NCBI GenBank assembly: GCA_949825025.1
Contig: OX463784.1
Location: forward strand, 9,617,431 to 9,681,430
Length of the DNA stretch: 64,000 nt
Direction: 5' to 3'
Source: Siphlonurus alternatus
Lineage: Eukaryota; Arthropoda; Insecta; Ephemeroptera; Siphlonuridae
The number at the start of each line of letters is the position of its first letter. Positions within the stretch are counted from its first letter, which is position 1. This document shows, one piece after another, positions 1 through 12,600 of this stretch. Below the pieces are notes generated by a model. That model was not told the DNA's origin. It saw only the letters and a program-made list of their open reading frames with translations, and ran no database searches. The position numbers and the translations under genes were made by a program.

Positions 1-1820
1 TATGTTTCTATCTTTGAAAAAAAAATATTAAACTGTATTTTCTTTTTTAATTAACAAGTCAATCAAGGTATTTATTTTATAAAAGCGTGCCTCAATAATA
101 TTGAAATGATCTATAATAATAATTAAAATCAATTGCGCTTGAAAAGTTAATATTTTTTTAAAATATGTTCAGAAATAAATTTAGATTTTTAACTAGCGTA
201 ATGTTTAAAATTTGAATCTCAAATGTTAAATTAATGCTAGAATATATTAATTTATTTCTTATATATATACAGTGTGTAATAATAAAAATATATATTATAA
301 TATTAATACACAATATATAAAATGTGAATTATATTTAATGTATAAAATATGGGGTGATAGCATAATATATACTTGATTTTTATGTGTAAACCGCCGTCCA
401 ATTTTAGCTAGGGAGGTAAATAAAAAATAAATAAACAGTAAAAAGACATGTTTAGACATTATCACAATGTGTAGCTTATTTGCAGATGGGAGTCTTTTGA
501 AATGTGCTTATTGATTTTAGATTGAGAAGTATTATAAAATGATTTTTTTTTTTTTTTTTTTTTTTTAATTTATTGGGGCATAAATTTATGGAGAAATTTT
601 ATAGACCTTTTAAAAATTCTTTGATTTAGCAGAATTAAAACTCGAATCCATTTATAAATTATTACTCTTTGTCTCAAAATACTTAAGGTCTTCTTTTGGA
701 ATATTTTACTAACTTTCACCCACTACATCTATTAAATTAAATTTGATGACTTTACACAAAAAATAATAATAATAATTAAAAATTGACTTCATACATTTAA
801 AAGCTTATTTATCATATTTTTTTTTATTTATTTATTGTATTTTTATTTTTTTTTATTTTCCCCATTCAGAAAAGTTTGCAAAATTCAAACAAAAAGCATT
901 TCTTCAGCTATTAAAAAAATGAACATGGAAATTGTTCATTCCTAAAAACTATGAGCACGATTTTATGCTTCCATCTTTTGTATTTATAACATGTATTAAT
1001 AAATTTCATCCTAGCTGTATAAGTACTGTATTTCATAAAAAAAAACTTACATTGTGAATCTCAAAATGTAATTTTTTAATCAATATTTTATTTGCAAGGT
1101 TTAAACCTCAAGAGGCACGCTATTTTTCTGTAAAAATTTCACATCAGTATACAAAAAATATCTTCAATAAAATAAGTATCCAAATAATTGTGGAAATTTG
1201 CAATAAGTGTTAAACTTTTTGTATGCAAAATTTTGTAAAAGTTTACTTATTAAAATTGCACTGCAAAATGTGGAGCATATTTGTATTGTTCATCAATATT
1301 TTTGTCCCATGGTTATTGGAATATTTCTGAGAAATTATAAAATTTAACACAAATTGCAAATTTTCTATGTAATAAAATTGAAATGTAAGAAATTATAAAT
1401 GTAAAAAGAACTGTTCATTTTGTATGCAATATGTAAATAAAAAAAAATGTAAAAATTTCATTAGAAAATTGTTGATATTTTCGTGCTTGAAATTTTTACT
1501 ATTTTAAGTTAATATTGTAATTACAGTGCATATAATTGAGCAAAAAAAAAATGAACTTTTTCATTCCTTAAACGATAAATTCAATTTTTTTCTTTACTTT
1601 TTTAGAATTTTATTTCTCCTTTCTCCTTTTTATATCGACAAAATATTTAAGAAATAATTTAAATAAGCAGAGGATAAATTAATAGCCTGTAATAGGTGTA
1701 AATTTACATATACGTGTCAATTATATTTAAAAAATATGTATATTTTTAATTAGTTATTTGAGGGCATACATGACCAAAATGTGTCAATTGACTCAATTGC
1801 CCCAAGAAACCAACCAACCA
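1..1820. other. AT-rich non-coding DNA
   Basis: No open reading frame above 60 codons, no splice-linked exon and no RNA gene could be supported here. The stretch is strongly AT-rich with homopolymer runs, including a T run at about 541-566. Confidence 0.7.
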
Positions 1821-2173
1821 TTAAGGGTAAGGTAACGCCACCTATGTTAAAAAAAATCCCTCACAACAATTCTGAAAAAAATTTAAAATGTTCTCCTCTA
1901 CACCCCCTATCAGTAGCTAAAATATCAGGTGTACAAATACGATCTAGTTTTTGAGTTATGAATTTTTAAAGTTGACCAATTTAACATGGGAGTTTCATTT
2001 CTCCATGTTAAAGTAGTCGACTTTAAAAATTTATAACTCAAAAACTAGATCGTATTTGTATACCTGATATTTTAGGTACTGATAGGGGGTACAGAGGAGA
2101 ACATTTTAATTTTTTTTCAGAATTTTTGTGAGAGGGATTTTTTTTAACATTGGTGGCGTTACCTTACCCTTAA
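1821..2173. mobile_element. Palindromic MITE, TTAA-flanked (copy 1)
   Basis: Two arms of about 170 bp are inverted copies of each other. The ends read TTAAGGGTAAGGTAACGCC and its reverse complement, and TTAA occurs at both boundaries (1821-1824 and 2170-2173). TTAA target duplication is typical of piggyBac-type transposition, so a non-autonomous piggyBac-like element is the likely class. It encodes no protein. The same element recurs in opposite orientation at 2522-2876. Confidence 0.8.
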
Positions 2174-2521
2174 TTAGTCATTTTCATTTATATGAGCTTT
2201 ACATACAACTTGTTCATGAGGTCGGGTTCGAATCCGGAACATGGCGGGAGGCAAAGAATTCTGTAGTGTGTGATTATTATAAAACAAAAGGTACATTTTT
2301 TCTTTATATTTATGTAGTGTACATTCAAATAAATAATCACCAAAAAAGCCTCAAATTCAAACCTTTTGCTCCTTGCTGCAATTTTTAATGCTGGACAAGT
2401 TGCCTAACCTCAAGGCGCGATGTTTTTTTTGTTTGTTAAAAAAAAAAATACAAAACGAGTTTTAAAGTTTTAATAATTCTTTATTAAAATATTTTTATAC
2501 TTATTTAAATTTTATTTTAAA

Positions 2522-2876
2522 TTAAGGGTAAGGTAACGCCACCAATGTTAAAAAAAATCCCTCTCACAAAAATTCTGAAAAAAATTTAAAATGTTCTCCT
2601 CTATACCCCCTATCAGTACCTAAAATATCAGGTATACAAATACGATCTAGTTTTTGAGTTATAAATTTTTAAAGTTGACTACTTTAACATGGAGAAATGA
2701 AACTCCCATGTTAAATTGGTCAACTTTAAAAATTCATAACTCAAAAACTAGATCGTATTTGTATACCTGATATTTTAGCTACTGATAGGGGGTGTAGAGG
2801 AGAACATTTTAAATTTTTTTCAGAATTTTTGTGAGAGGGATTTTTTTTAACATTGGTGGCGTTACCTTACCCTTAA
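2522..2876. mobile_element. Palindromic MITE, TTAA-flanked (copy 2)
   Basis: This is a second, nearly identical copy of the element at 1821-2173, in the opposite orientation, again with TTAA at both ends (2522-2525 and 2873-2876). The two copies lie about 350 bp apart, so the locus can form hairpins within and between elements. Confidence 0.8.
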
Positions 2877-3386
2877 AAATGTAAAAATTTAAAATTAATA
2901 TATTTTATTATTATATTTTATATACATTTTTTTAAAATTACATAAATATACAAATTATACAATATGTAATATGTATGAAGGATAAATAATAAAAATTCGT
3001 ATCATAGTATAAATTAATTAATATAAAAAGCTATATTTTTTAATATAATAATAATATATGTATATTGTCGGTGCTAATGTAGCTACATTATACGTGCCCA
3101 CTCCATGTAATTGTTTGATGCCTAATCGTCCGTCCATAATATATAGATAATAGCTGGACGGTACTACATAAATATTATAACGATATAATTACGAACTTGA
3201 ACTATAAAAGTACAAATTTATTAACAAATGAATCTGATATTATTAATAATGTACTGGTTATTTATTTAACACGTTCATTATTTGACACAATTCAGTAAAA
3301 ACTATCTTGATAAGAGTTCTGCGGTTTCTAGAAGGAAGTGCAGTTGTTGATTTCGACATTACGCCACACTTCTCTTCAGATCTCAA

Positions 3387-3551
3387 ATGTTCTCGACACT
3401 ATGCCAGCTGCTGATCTTATATCAGGTGTGTCTAGTCATCAGAGCTTCGCCCCCGACCCTTTTCTCCAACCAGTTCGTGGTGCGAGTGGTGGGCGGCAGA
3501 GATGAGGCCCGGAGGGTGGCGGAAACCCACGGACTGCGGCTCTTACCTACG
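3387..3551 (+). CDS. Convertase exon 1: signal peptide and start of prodomain
   Basis: Residues 1-55. A Leu/Ile/Val-rich stretch after the first ATG looks like a signal peptide with cleavage near residue 20. The following FSNQFVVRVVGG resembles the first prodomain strand of furin-like enzymes. The donor is GTGAGT, phase 0. The ATG was chosen because it directly precedes the hydrophobic segment. Confidence 0.88.
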
Positions 3552-6500
3552 GTGAGTGTGACTTCTTGCCTCGGGCAAAGTCAGAATTAACTTGCCTCGG
3601 GGGGTCTGTACGTGTTGGGAAAGTTGAAACGTTAATTAAATTTATTAATTTTCTCTGAAACTCTAGCTAGGGGGGGTGGGGGCAGAAATAAAATATAAAT
3701 AATATAATGCAATTATCTCATTTTGGGAGGAGAAGTGAAATGATTCGATTATATAATATTATATACTTTTTTCACTGAGTATATATAATATAATTTACTC
3801 AGTTTATTTTTATTTTTTTAAACTTAACCCTTTTGTAGGATACTGGTCAAAATTTAAGCGACAATTGACTTCCGGCTCTTCGTAGTCCTATAATAGCATA
3901 TTTGCTTATAGGGTTTTTGTGGGTCCCTTCCAAACCTTAGCCTGTAGAAATTCATCCCAGTATTCGCCTGTTGAGAATGAGGAAACCATGGAAACCTCAG
4001 TCAGGACGATGATCAGCAAAAGTCGTTGGAGCCGGATGCTATAAATCACCTCTCCCAGATGCACGAGTGAGACTGAGTGAGTTTTCTGTATAGCAACTCA
4101 GTTTATATAGCCCTCTTCCCTTGAAAAGTAAAAGACAAATTTTGTAGTGATGCACTTAATTGTGTGTGGTTCCGTTTAAAAAGCCTGAGGAACCAGTGGT
4201 TCCCCAGGCTTTTTGGACATCATTTTTGGTCCATTGATATAAAGTAGAGATGTCCGTCCTGACTGAGGTTTTCCACAGTTCCCTCAGTCTCACCTCAGCG
4301 AATGCTGGGATGCAGGTGCGGATCCAGAAAAAAAAATTCGGGGGGGGGGGGCTGCTTCCATAAGGCCAATGTTAAACAAAAATGGAGTGGGGGAAATGCT
4401 TATATTGCCCATGTTAAATCCAAAATTTCGGGGGGGAGGGGGGTGCAGCCCCCCCCCCTGGATCCGCGCCTGCTGGGATGCAAATAATAACACGCCATGG
4501 CCACCATCCGTTCCCTCCCTTATCCTTACCCATTACCCCATCATAATACAAGAGAAGGTCTCCATCCATATAATATTTGATGTGTAATAAAGTAATTAAT
4601 TCATGAGGTTGTCAATTTAAACAAATCAAATGTTAGAAAAAAAAAATATATATTGGATGTTGTGCTGATGCGGGGCGTAAGGAAGTTCTAAATTGAATAT
4701 TGCTTGAAATTTAAAAGAAATGCGGCAACGATTCTGTGTCAACGTATTTGCCATGTGAGTCGTCTCGCCGACGTGACCGACTCTTATCTCTCGCACACAA
4801 CAAAAGATTGTTGTCGATATTCTTTCGAATAAGGAATTGATTTTTGAGAATTTTTTAACAATCAAAGCAAGAAATCTGAAAGACGCCCGATAAGAAAAGG
4901 TAACATATATAGCTAAGCAACCTGCATTATGAGCGCGGCGTTGTGATATCATTTTCCTGATCGTGAACAAACATTTATACCTTTGTTCCACATATCCTCT
5001 GTGTTTTGTGTTTGTTGATATAAGAAAGTGTGACATCTTATATCACAAGAGAGTCTTATCGGCAGGGGGCATACTTGACCAAAATGTGTCGATTGCCCCA
5101 AAATATATACCAACCAATCAATCTTCTAGGGCTTTAAAAACGAGATTTCTTGCTTCGATCTTTACTAAATTCTTATGAATATAATTAACAAATCATCGTA
5201 GAAACGTACAATAAGCAATTTTTACTATGAGTTCAAAATATAATCCATCTGCTTAATTTTCAATATAGGATTTTTTTTTCTAGTTTACTTCCTCCCTTAA
5301 TTCCTCATGCCTCCGTCGGTACTAGTTTTGTATCATCGTCTATATAAATAGAGATTGGAGTTTCTTCTTTCCTCTATTGCAAAAAAATACAGACAGTAAC
5401 ATTATTATGTATATAAAAAAGAATCGCGGCGAATGTTTTACGTAAAACTATATATTATAAGGAAAAAGGTATTCATGATTTATGTATAGAGTTTCAAGAA
5501 AACAAAGTTAACAAATTTTGTTGTTTGTTATTCTATCTTTATAGTAAAATGTAATTTATATTTTATTTTTTAACAAAAGTTGCAAAGTAAGTTGCTATGT
5601 ATAAAAGAATGAGGTGAGTTTCAAGTCAACAACAACTACTATAGATGGTTCAATAGTCAAATTAGTTTAATATTACTGCAGGAAGTATTTATTTTTTTTG
5701 TCCTTTTTATTCATATTTCAGAGTTGCAATTTTTCACATATAGGTCAATAATTCTACTGGAAATCCCTCAGCAAAATATAATTGAACAAATAGAATATAT
5801 CAAAGTGTCCTAGAATTTCTTTTAGAGGTCGCTTTGAATATATTCACTTCCGGGAGGGAATTTTAAATTAATTTGACTCTAGCAGTCTCTTGTGACCCCC
5901 TGCAATGCAGTTAGTGAACTTTGAACTGTAAAGGGAGCTTGTATTAGCAGCTAGTATAATGGACTTTGTAGTTATTATTAATTATATCAATATGGTTATA
6001 CTATATACTCTTATATAATTAGACCAGTGCCACATGTATGCTTTTCAAACATGGGCGAAGAGTTACAATTAGTATATGATATGAGATGTATTGGGGTCAT
6101 TAGTTGAGGTCTATGTGAGGTATATACTAATATCAGATTAATTTGATATTCCTTCAGGAAGTAGCGGAAGTGTGAAGTGGGTTTGTGATTCAGTTATGAA
6201 ACTTTACAGAGTGGTTTGAAGTAGAAGTATTGACCTATGTGCGAAATTGTAATGTTGAATTACGAATAGGAAGATTGAAAACCTTACACTTCCGGCTACT
6301 TTCGGAGGGAATATTTTGTAAATTTGACTGTAAATTATATATATACAAGATTTTAAGCTTTATTTTGAGGTTTAATTGAATGGCAATAGGATATTTTGAA
6401 TAATACGATATAATTGTGAAGAGCATAATTATTAATTACATTAGGCAAAGTCGTATTTATTGCACTGTAATAATATTAATATTATAATTTTATTAATTTA

Positions 6501-6600
6501 CACTAAAAATTTTGAATAAAAAATCAATTTAAAGAATTTATTATAAATTTAATTCAAATATATTTATAAATATTTTATTTTTCTTACATAAATAGGTTAA

Positions 6601-6633
<33 letters not shown>

Positions 6634-9600
6634 GACACTTTGCAATAATTGCCGATAATATGTTGTATATTAATTTTAATAAAAAACAATAATTATTATT
6701 AAGCCAAGTTGTAGAAAATTGCTCCAAATTCGTTCAAAGCCCATTTCAAGTGCTTCTAAGTAGTAAGATTTTAATATAAATCAAAATATTGCATCATAAT
6801 TTTATTAGCATTGAAAAATGAATTTACAATCCAAAATTATAATCCTTTATGTGATTTTATTACTGAAAATTTATTTATACATACATTGAATTTAAAAAAA
6901 TCAAAATTACTTTTGTTTTAAAAATTTACTTAATAATATAATCTAAATTTACATTTTTTCAATCCCATTTTATTATATTAAAATTAAAAAAAATGATAAT
7001 TAAAATGAATACACTAAAGATTATTAAAAATTGTAAATTAAAATAATAATAATAAATAAATTTTCTCGAGAATATTAACAATATTCAAATTTAATACTCT
7101 CCAGTTTATGACGTCTTCTGTATTATAATACATACATGCCTTTGTCTTTATTTGTGTTTTACAGGAGCTCGCAGACAATCACTTTCATCTGGTGGAAGCC
7201 CGAAGTCCGACCGTCGGTCTGTCACCTGCCGCGGTTAAGACACGAGCGCTGGCCGCCAACCCCAAAGTGAGGTTCCCCCACTTGATATCTTGTCCATAAT
7301 TTTCTCCATAAAATTTGATTTTTTTCCATAACTATTAAAGCTATTAATTTTAAACCATCACCTACCTCCCCCCATTTATAGGTCTTCTAGTAATGAATCA
7401 AGAATCTATTTTTCTCTAAAAAATTTAATGCCAAAAAAGCAATTCATCGATTTTTTTTTTTTTTTACGTAGGTTTAGATAGGACGATGGGAACACCTCAA
7501 AATCATCTGATTCGAAGCCTCTATTAAGTTAAGATCACTCTTCTTATATTTCAGGTGACGTGGGCTCAACAACAAACCCTCAAATTTCGACACCTGAGGA
7601 ATATTCTGATATTTCCTGATCCTCCCCGTCGCAAAGCCCGCAAATTGATGGTCAACTCCACCCGGACAGTCAACTCCACCCGGACAGCCAACTCTACCCT
7701 GATGACCTTGAGTCTCAAGCCGAACAAATTGGCGGGGAAGAAGATATTGAACTACTCTGGGCTGAACGATGTGTTGTCCCTAAAGTTCAATAACCCGGAG
7801 AAGGAAGGGTGGATGAACTCGGTACTGAACGATGTGTTACCCTTTAAGTTCGATGACCCTTTTTACCCACTACAATGGTACCTGGTAAGATAAATTTTGA
7901 TAAATTATTATATTTTGCATACAAGCATAATGTCTTAACTTCCTATCTTTCAGATAGCATCGAAACTTTTGTTCATATTATTTAAAATTTTACGTCAGTA
8001 TAACAAATGCCGCCAACCAACAGCTTCAATAAAATTTGTTTTATCAATATTCATATGCAACTTTGCTAACAAAAAATTATATATTATAATTAAGGTTTCA
8101 AAATTGATATATTAAAATTCTTATCAATATTGTGTATACATTATACAAACGGAAATTTCTATACTGATCATTGCATCCATGGGAAAAATGAATAAAATGT
8201 TTGTAATCTCAAATCATTATCACATCGCGTGCAGAAATGTAAAAAAAATCTTTAAATAATAATAAAATAAAAGTTTGTGTAATAGTTGTGGCCTCATTTT
8301 AAATTATTAACATCATCACGGAAAGCGAGATTATTATAAATACTTGACTTGTTGCCTTTGGGTGCACACATTTTCATTTATTTTCTATTTTATTTTCATC
8401 ATCGGCATTCACCTATTTGACTTATAATAGCTGGATGGCTATACCTTATACTTTTAAACTGTTGACTTAAGCATGATACAAAATTTTCTAAACTAACAAA
8501 CTACATATGTAATTATCTAATTATGTTTAATACAAAGTTAACTCAAGATATTATCCACACTACATAGTGTACATAAACTTGAAAACATGACATTTTCCAG
8601 TGTCCGAAGTGTACACAACTCTTTTTTACAGTATGGCAGACATATAAAGGATATTTTACAGTGCCCGCAGTGTACACAGATATTTTTACTGCATGTCAAG
8701 AAAATTTTCCATTGCTCATTTTTTAAAGTACGACAGAGGTTCAGTTGGCAATGAAATTTTTAAGTGCCGGAAGTATATATCCTGATGATGTTTTTACAGC
8801 ACGGCAGAGTCTCGGGCGGCAGGCCTCGTCTGCGTCACCTGAACGTCGAGTCCGCGTGGTCTCAGGGTCTGAGTGGCAGGGGAGTCACCTTGTTTGTGTT
8901 GGACGACGGAGTGCAGGCCGAGAACAGGGAAATCCGGAACAACTACGTGAGTCAAATCGTCTCATTTTGGATTTACTTGAGTGATTTGTTATAATGAAGT
9001 GGCGGAAGCAGCAGCCAAATTACGTTTTATTTGTAGAAATTAATAAAAAGTTGAAAAGTTTATAAATATGAAATCAGATTTTTTGGGTAAATTCTACGAG
9101 TACAAAATAACTATTTATTACAAATTAAAGATGTCTCTCCGAAGGAATATTAATAAATATACTGTATAATAATTCAATGATTCTATATGGTTTTTATGAA
9201 ATGATAAAGCCGGTATTAAGCCAGTATTACATGATACAATTTTTCTAATTATTGCATACAATTTTTCCTTACAAGAAAACTTCAACTCCATTTTTGGTTA
9301 TATTATTGAGATGACATTTTCTTGTAAGGAAAAATTGTAGGCCAAATTGTATAATGTAATACCGGCTTAAGATCAGGGTGCACCCGGTGCACGATTGAAC
9401 ATTCAATAATAGTTTAAAAAGTGTTCTACTGCTAAAAATATAAAAAATATAATATATATGCAATATTTACACATATTTCCTCTCTATTTCTGTTTTTACC
9501 TTGAAGGAGGCTTCGGGCAGCGTGGACCTTAGCGACATAAACCAACCCCTACCGAGTCCCGCCCCCCGCAATTCTGACGACAACCACGGCACCTACTGTG

Positions 9601-12600
9601 CTGCCATCATGGCGGGGGTTGGAAACAACAACTTCTGTGGGGTTGGAATTGCATACGAGGCCAAAGTTGGGGGTGAGTACCTCATCTCTATATTATACCC
9701 TCTTGAAGGGATGTACTTTTAGGGGTGAAGCTGCCAACCTATATGCATCTTCTCTCTCTCTTTGGGGGTTTAGATTGTAAGGGTTTAATCTCTAACCCCC
9801 CTTACTTTCTCAGGGTTGAATTCGTCCAACATAAGAGTACAAACTTAGTATCTCTCCACTTCCTCACCAAGTTACCAATATACTTTAAGTACACCCCCCA
9901 GTCCAATTTTCCTTAATTTCTAAGTTTTCTTATGGTCCTCAAAATAATTCCTCAACCTCAACTTTTTACCCAAATCTGACATTAGGACTGTTTGCCCGCT
10001 TCCTTCCTCCATTTAAAAAAATCCATCTGATTCAGAGCGTGTTCAAAGGGGGTAAGTCCCTCTCTTCCACCCTCTTCATCCCTACTCAGGGTATGTTCCA
10101 CAAGGAACTAAAGCTCACCCTCTCACTCAGGGTGTATTCCAACTGCTCAACTTTGTTTTAGGGATAAAGTTGCTGGGCACACGTCCCCTCTCTGACCTTC
10201 AAGAGTCCCTGGCCCTCTCCCTGTGGCTCAAGGTTGCTGACGTCGCCTCGGCTTCGTGGGGTCCCAAGGACAACGGTGCCACGGTGGATGGGCCTGGACC
10301 TCTGGCTCTTCAGGCCCTCAGACGCGGCGTCAAAACGGTACACTGTAGGCTCTTTCAAATATCAGTTGGCAATCTTTTCATGGTTTATATAATGGTGTAT
10401 CGATCTCAACATTTTTTTTTATTATTGCAGCGTGCAAAATTATGCTACCCTGACTTTTTTCAGATTTTTTAGAGCCCGGGAACTATTTTTAAAAAATTAT
10501 TGAATGTCATTTTTGTGACGTCACGAGGCGGCAAGTGCTATCTTTTTCTTAAGGAGCGGCGTTTCTTGACGTCACAAAAAGAACTTTCAATAATTTTTTT
10601 AAAAATAGTTCCCGGTCTCTAAAAAATCTGAAAGAAATCAGTTTAGCATATATTTGCACCCTCTATCCATTTCTGCAATAAAAAAATTGAGATCGATACT
10701 CCATTATATATTTTCCCTGTATAATTGATGAAAGGTTTAAAACCCTTGCTCTACCTTCAGGGTCGCGAGGGTCGGGGTGCGATCTACGTCTGGGCGGTGG
10801 GCAACGGTGGCTTTAAAAAGGACAACTGCAACCTTGATGGCTACGCCTCCAGCATTTTTACCCTGACCGTGAGCGCCCTGACACACAAAGGTTGGTGCCT
10901 TAAATTTTTGTATAGTATAAAAAAGAATTAAAGATTTTAATTCTTCGGTTATATATTATATAGTATTTTTATTAGCAAATTCTTTTTTGCCTTTTTCGAA
11001 TTATAATTTGTATTCATTTTTATAGAGATTTAAATTTTTTACATGCCATGTGTTTGCGACGACACAGAAGGGCAACTATTCATAATTAACATTTAAGAAA
11101 TATTAACGTTATACCCAATACTAATATGTAAATATAATAATGTATGAAAAAAATATAAAAAATAATAATAATTACAATACAAATATGCAAAACAATATAA
11201 AAAATTATAACTTTTGCTTATTTTATTATTAATTAAATTTGATTTTATATATAATTATAAATTAAATAATATTAAATTATATTTTAATTATAACTTATTA
11301 ACATTTAACATGAAAATTTAAAATTCAATGAGCAAATTCAATTTATAACATTTGTCAAAAATAACAATTTTTACAGGCAAAAGTTGCGGTTACTCGGAGC
11401 CATGTGCTTCGATCCTCGCCAGCGCATTTGTCGGAGGACAGGAAGAAGGGAATTCTGTGGTAAGTACCGGCGGGGATTTCTCTTTTATTTTAATGCAATA
11501 TTCTTTGTTTGACACGTTTTTTAGGTTCTTGAACTCAAATTTGATGAATAGAGAATATTATAGTTTCCCTATGTTATATTTATTGGACAGATTTTAAAAA
11601 AAATCGTATTCCAGTCTCTAAATTGAAATTGGATAAATACATGCGCATAAATAACTATATAGTTAAATACTCCTGTTTTGTTTAATTTAAGGGGAAGGAG
11701 TGTGGGATGGCAAGGCTTTCAGTCTAAAATTAATTTGAGCATTTTTCTTAACATTAATGTTCACAAATGTAACACAAAACTATTTATGTTATTGTAAGGA
11801 GAATAAAAGCACATGCAATTTCAATTTTCAGGTGCATGGTTTATTTTAGTGGTAAAATTTGAGACTTTCCCAGGAACGACTTTGGAACGTAGTGTTATTA
11901 ATTATGAAATTTTACCATTTAAAATCATATATGAATGCTTTTCAGGTTTTAATAGATGTTATATATGGATATAGTTATGACTGAGGAAACCATGAAAACT
12001 TAAGTTAGGAGAGTCAGCAATTATCCAATCAATCACCTTATCAAACGTCATACTTTACGTTATGTTTTTAAACTCATTAAGCTTATATAATATTCAAGTA
12101 CATAATATATATAGATTATGATTTATGATTAATTGATTTCACTGTTCCCCAGGTCGTTCCGGAGCTGAACGGAAGGTGCAGAAAAGACTTCCAGGGAACG
12201 TCGGCGGCGGCACCACTGGCGGCTGGGATTATCGCCTTGTTGCTGCAAGCCAAGTACATTGTATAACACGAAGTGATCATATTTTGTAGTGTTTTTTTCT
12301 TATATTTCAATTCATTGTACAGTACATCAGAAATTTTACAATGATCTTCAACATTTTTTTTACTTTAAAACTCCCCATTTGTAGATTCGATTCATTTTAT
12401 TATTTTTTTTTTTTATTTATAGCAATGACAAAACTCGAGAATAGATCATTTCATGTAACTCATGATACACAATTTCTGCAACAAGTAACTTTATATTTAA
12501 TATTAAAAAAATTAACAACTGTTATAAAATACAATCTTGATAATGCATTAAATTTTTCTATTAACGTACATGTACGTAAAAAAAAGACATCTGAATTATT

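Noticed and set aside
2217..2245. tRNA gene suggested by GGGTTCGAATCC
   Set aside because: Only the box-B-like word is present. No acceptor stem or anticodon arm could be paired.
4626..5036. Minus-strand 136-codon reading frame
   Set aside because: No recognisable domain. It lies in repeat-like DNA with inverted words (AAGCAAGAAATCT and its inverse), and its composition is that of the surrounding intron.
10761..10890. Assignment of the convertase as PC2 because of its length
   Set aside because: PC2 has Asp at the oxyanion position. Here it is Asn (GNGG).
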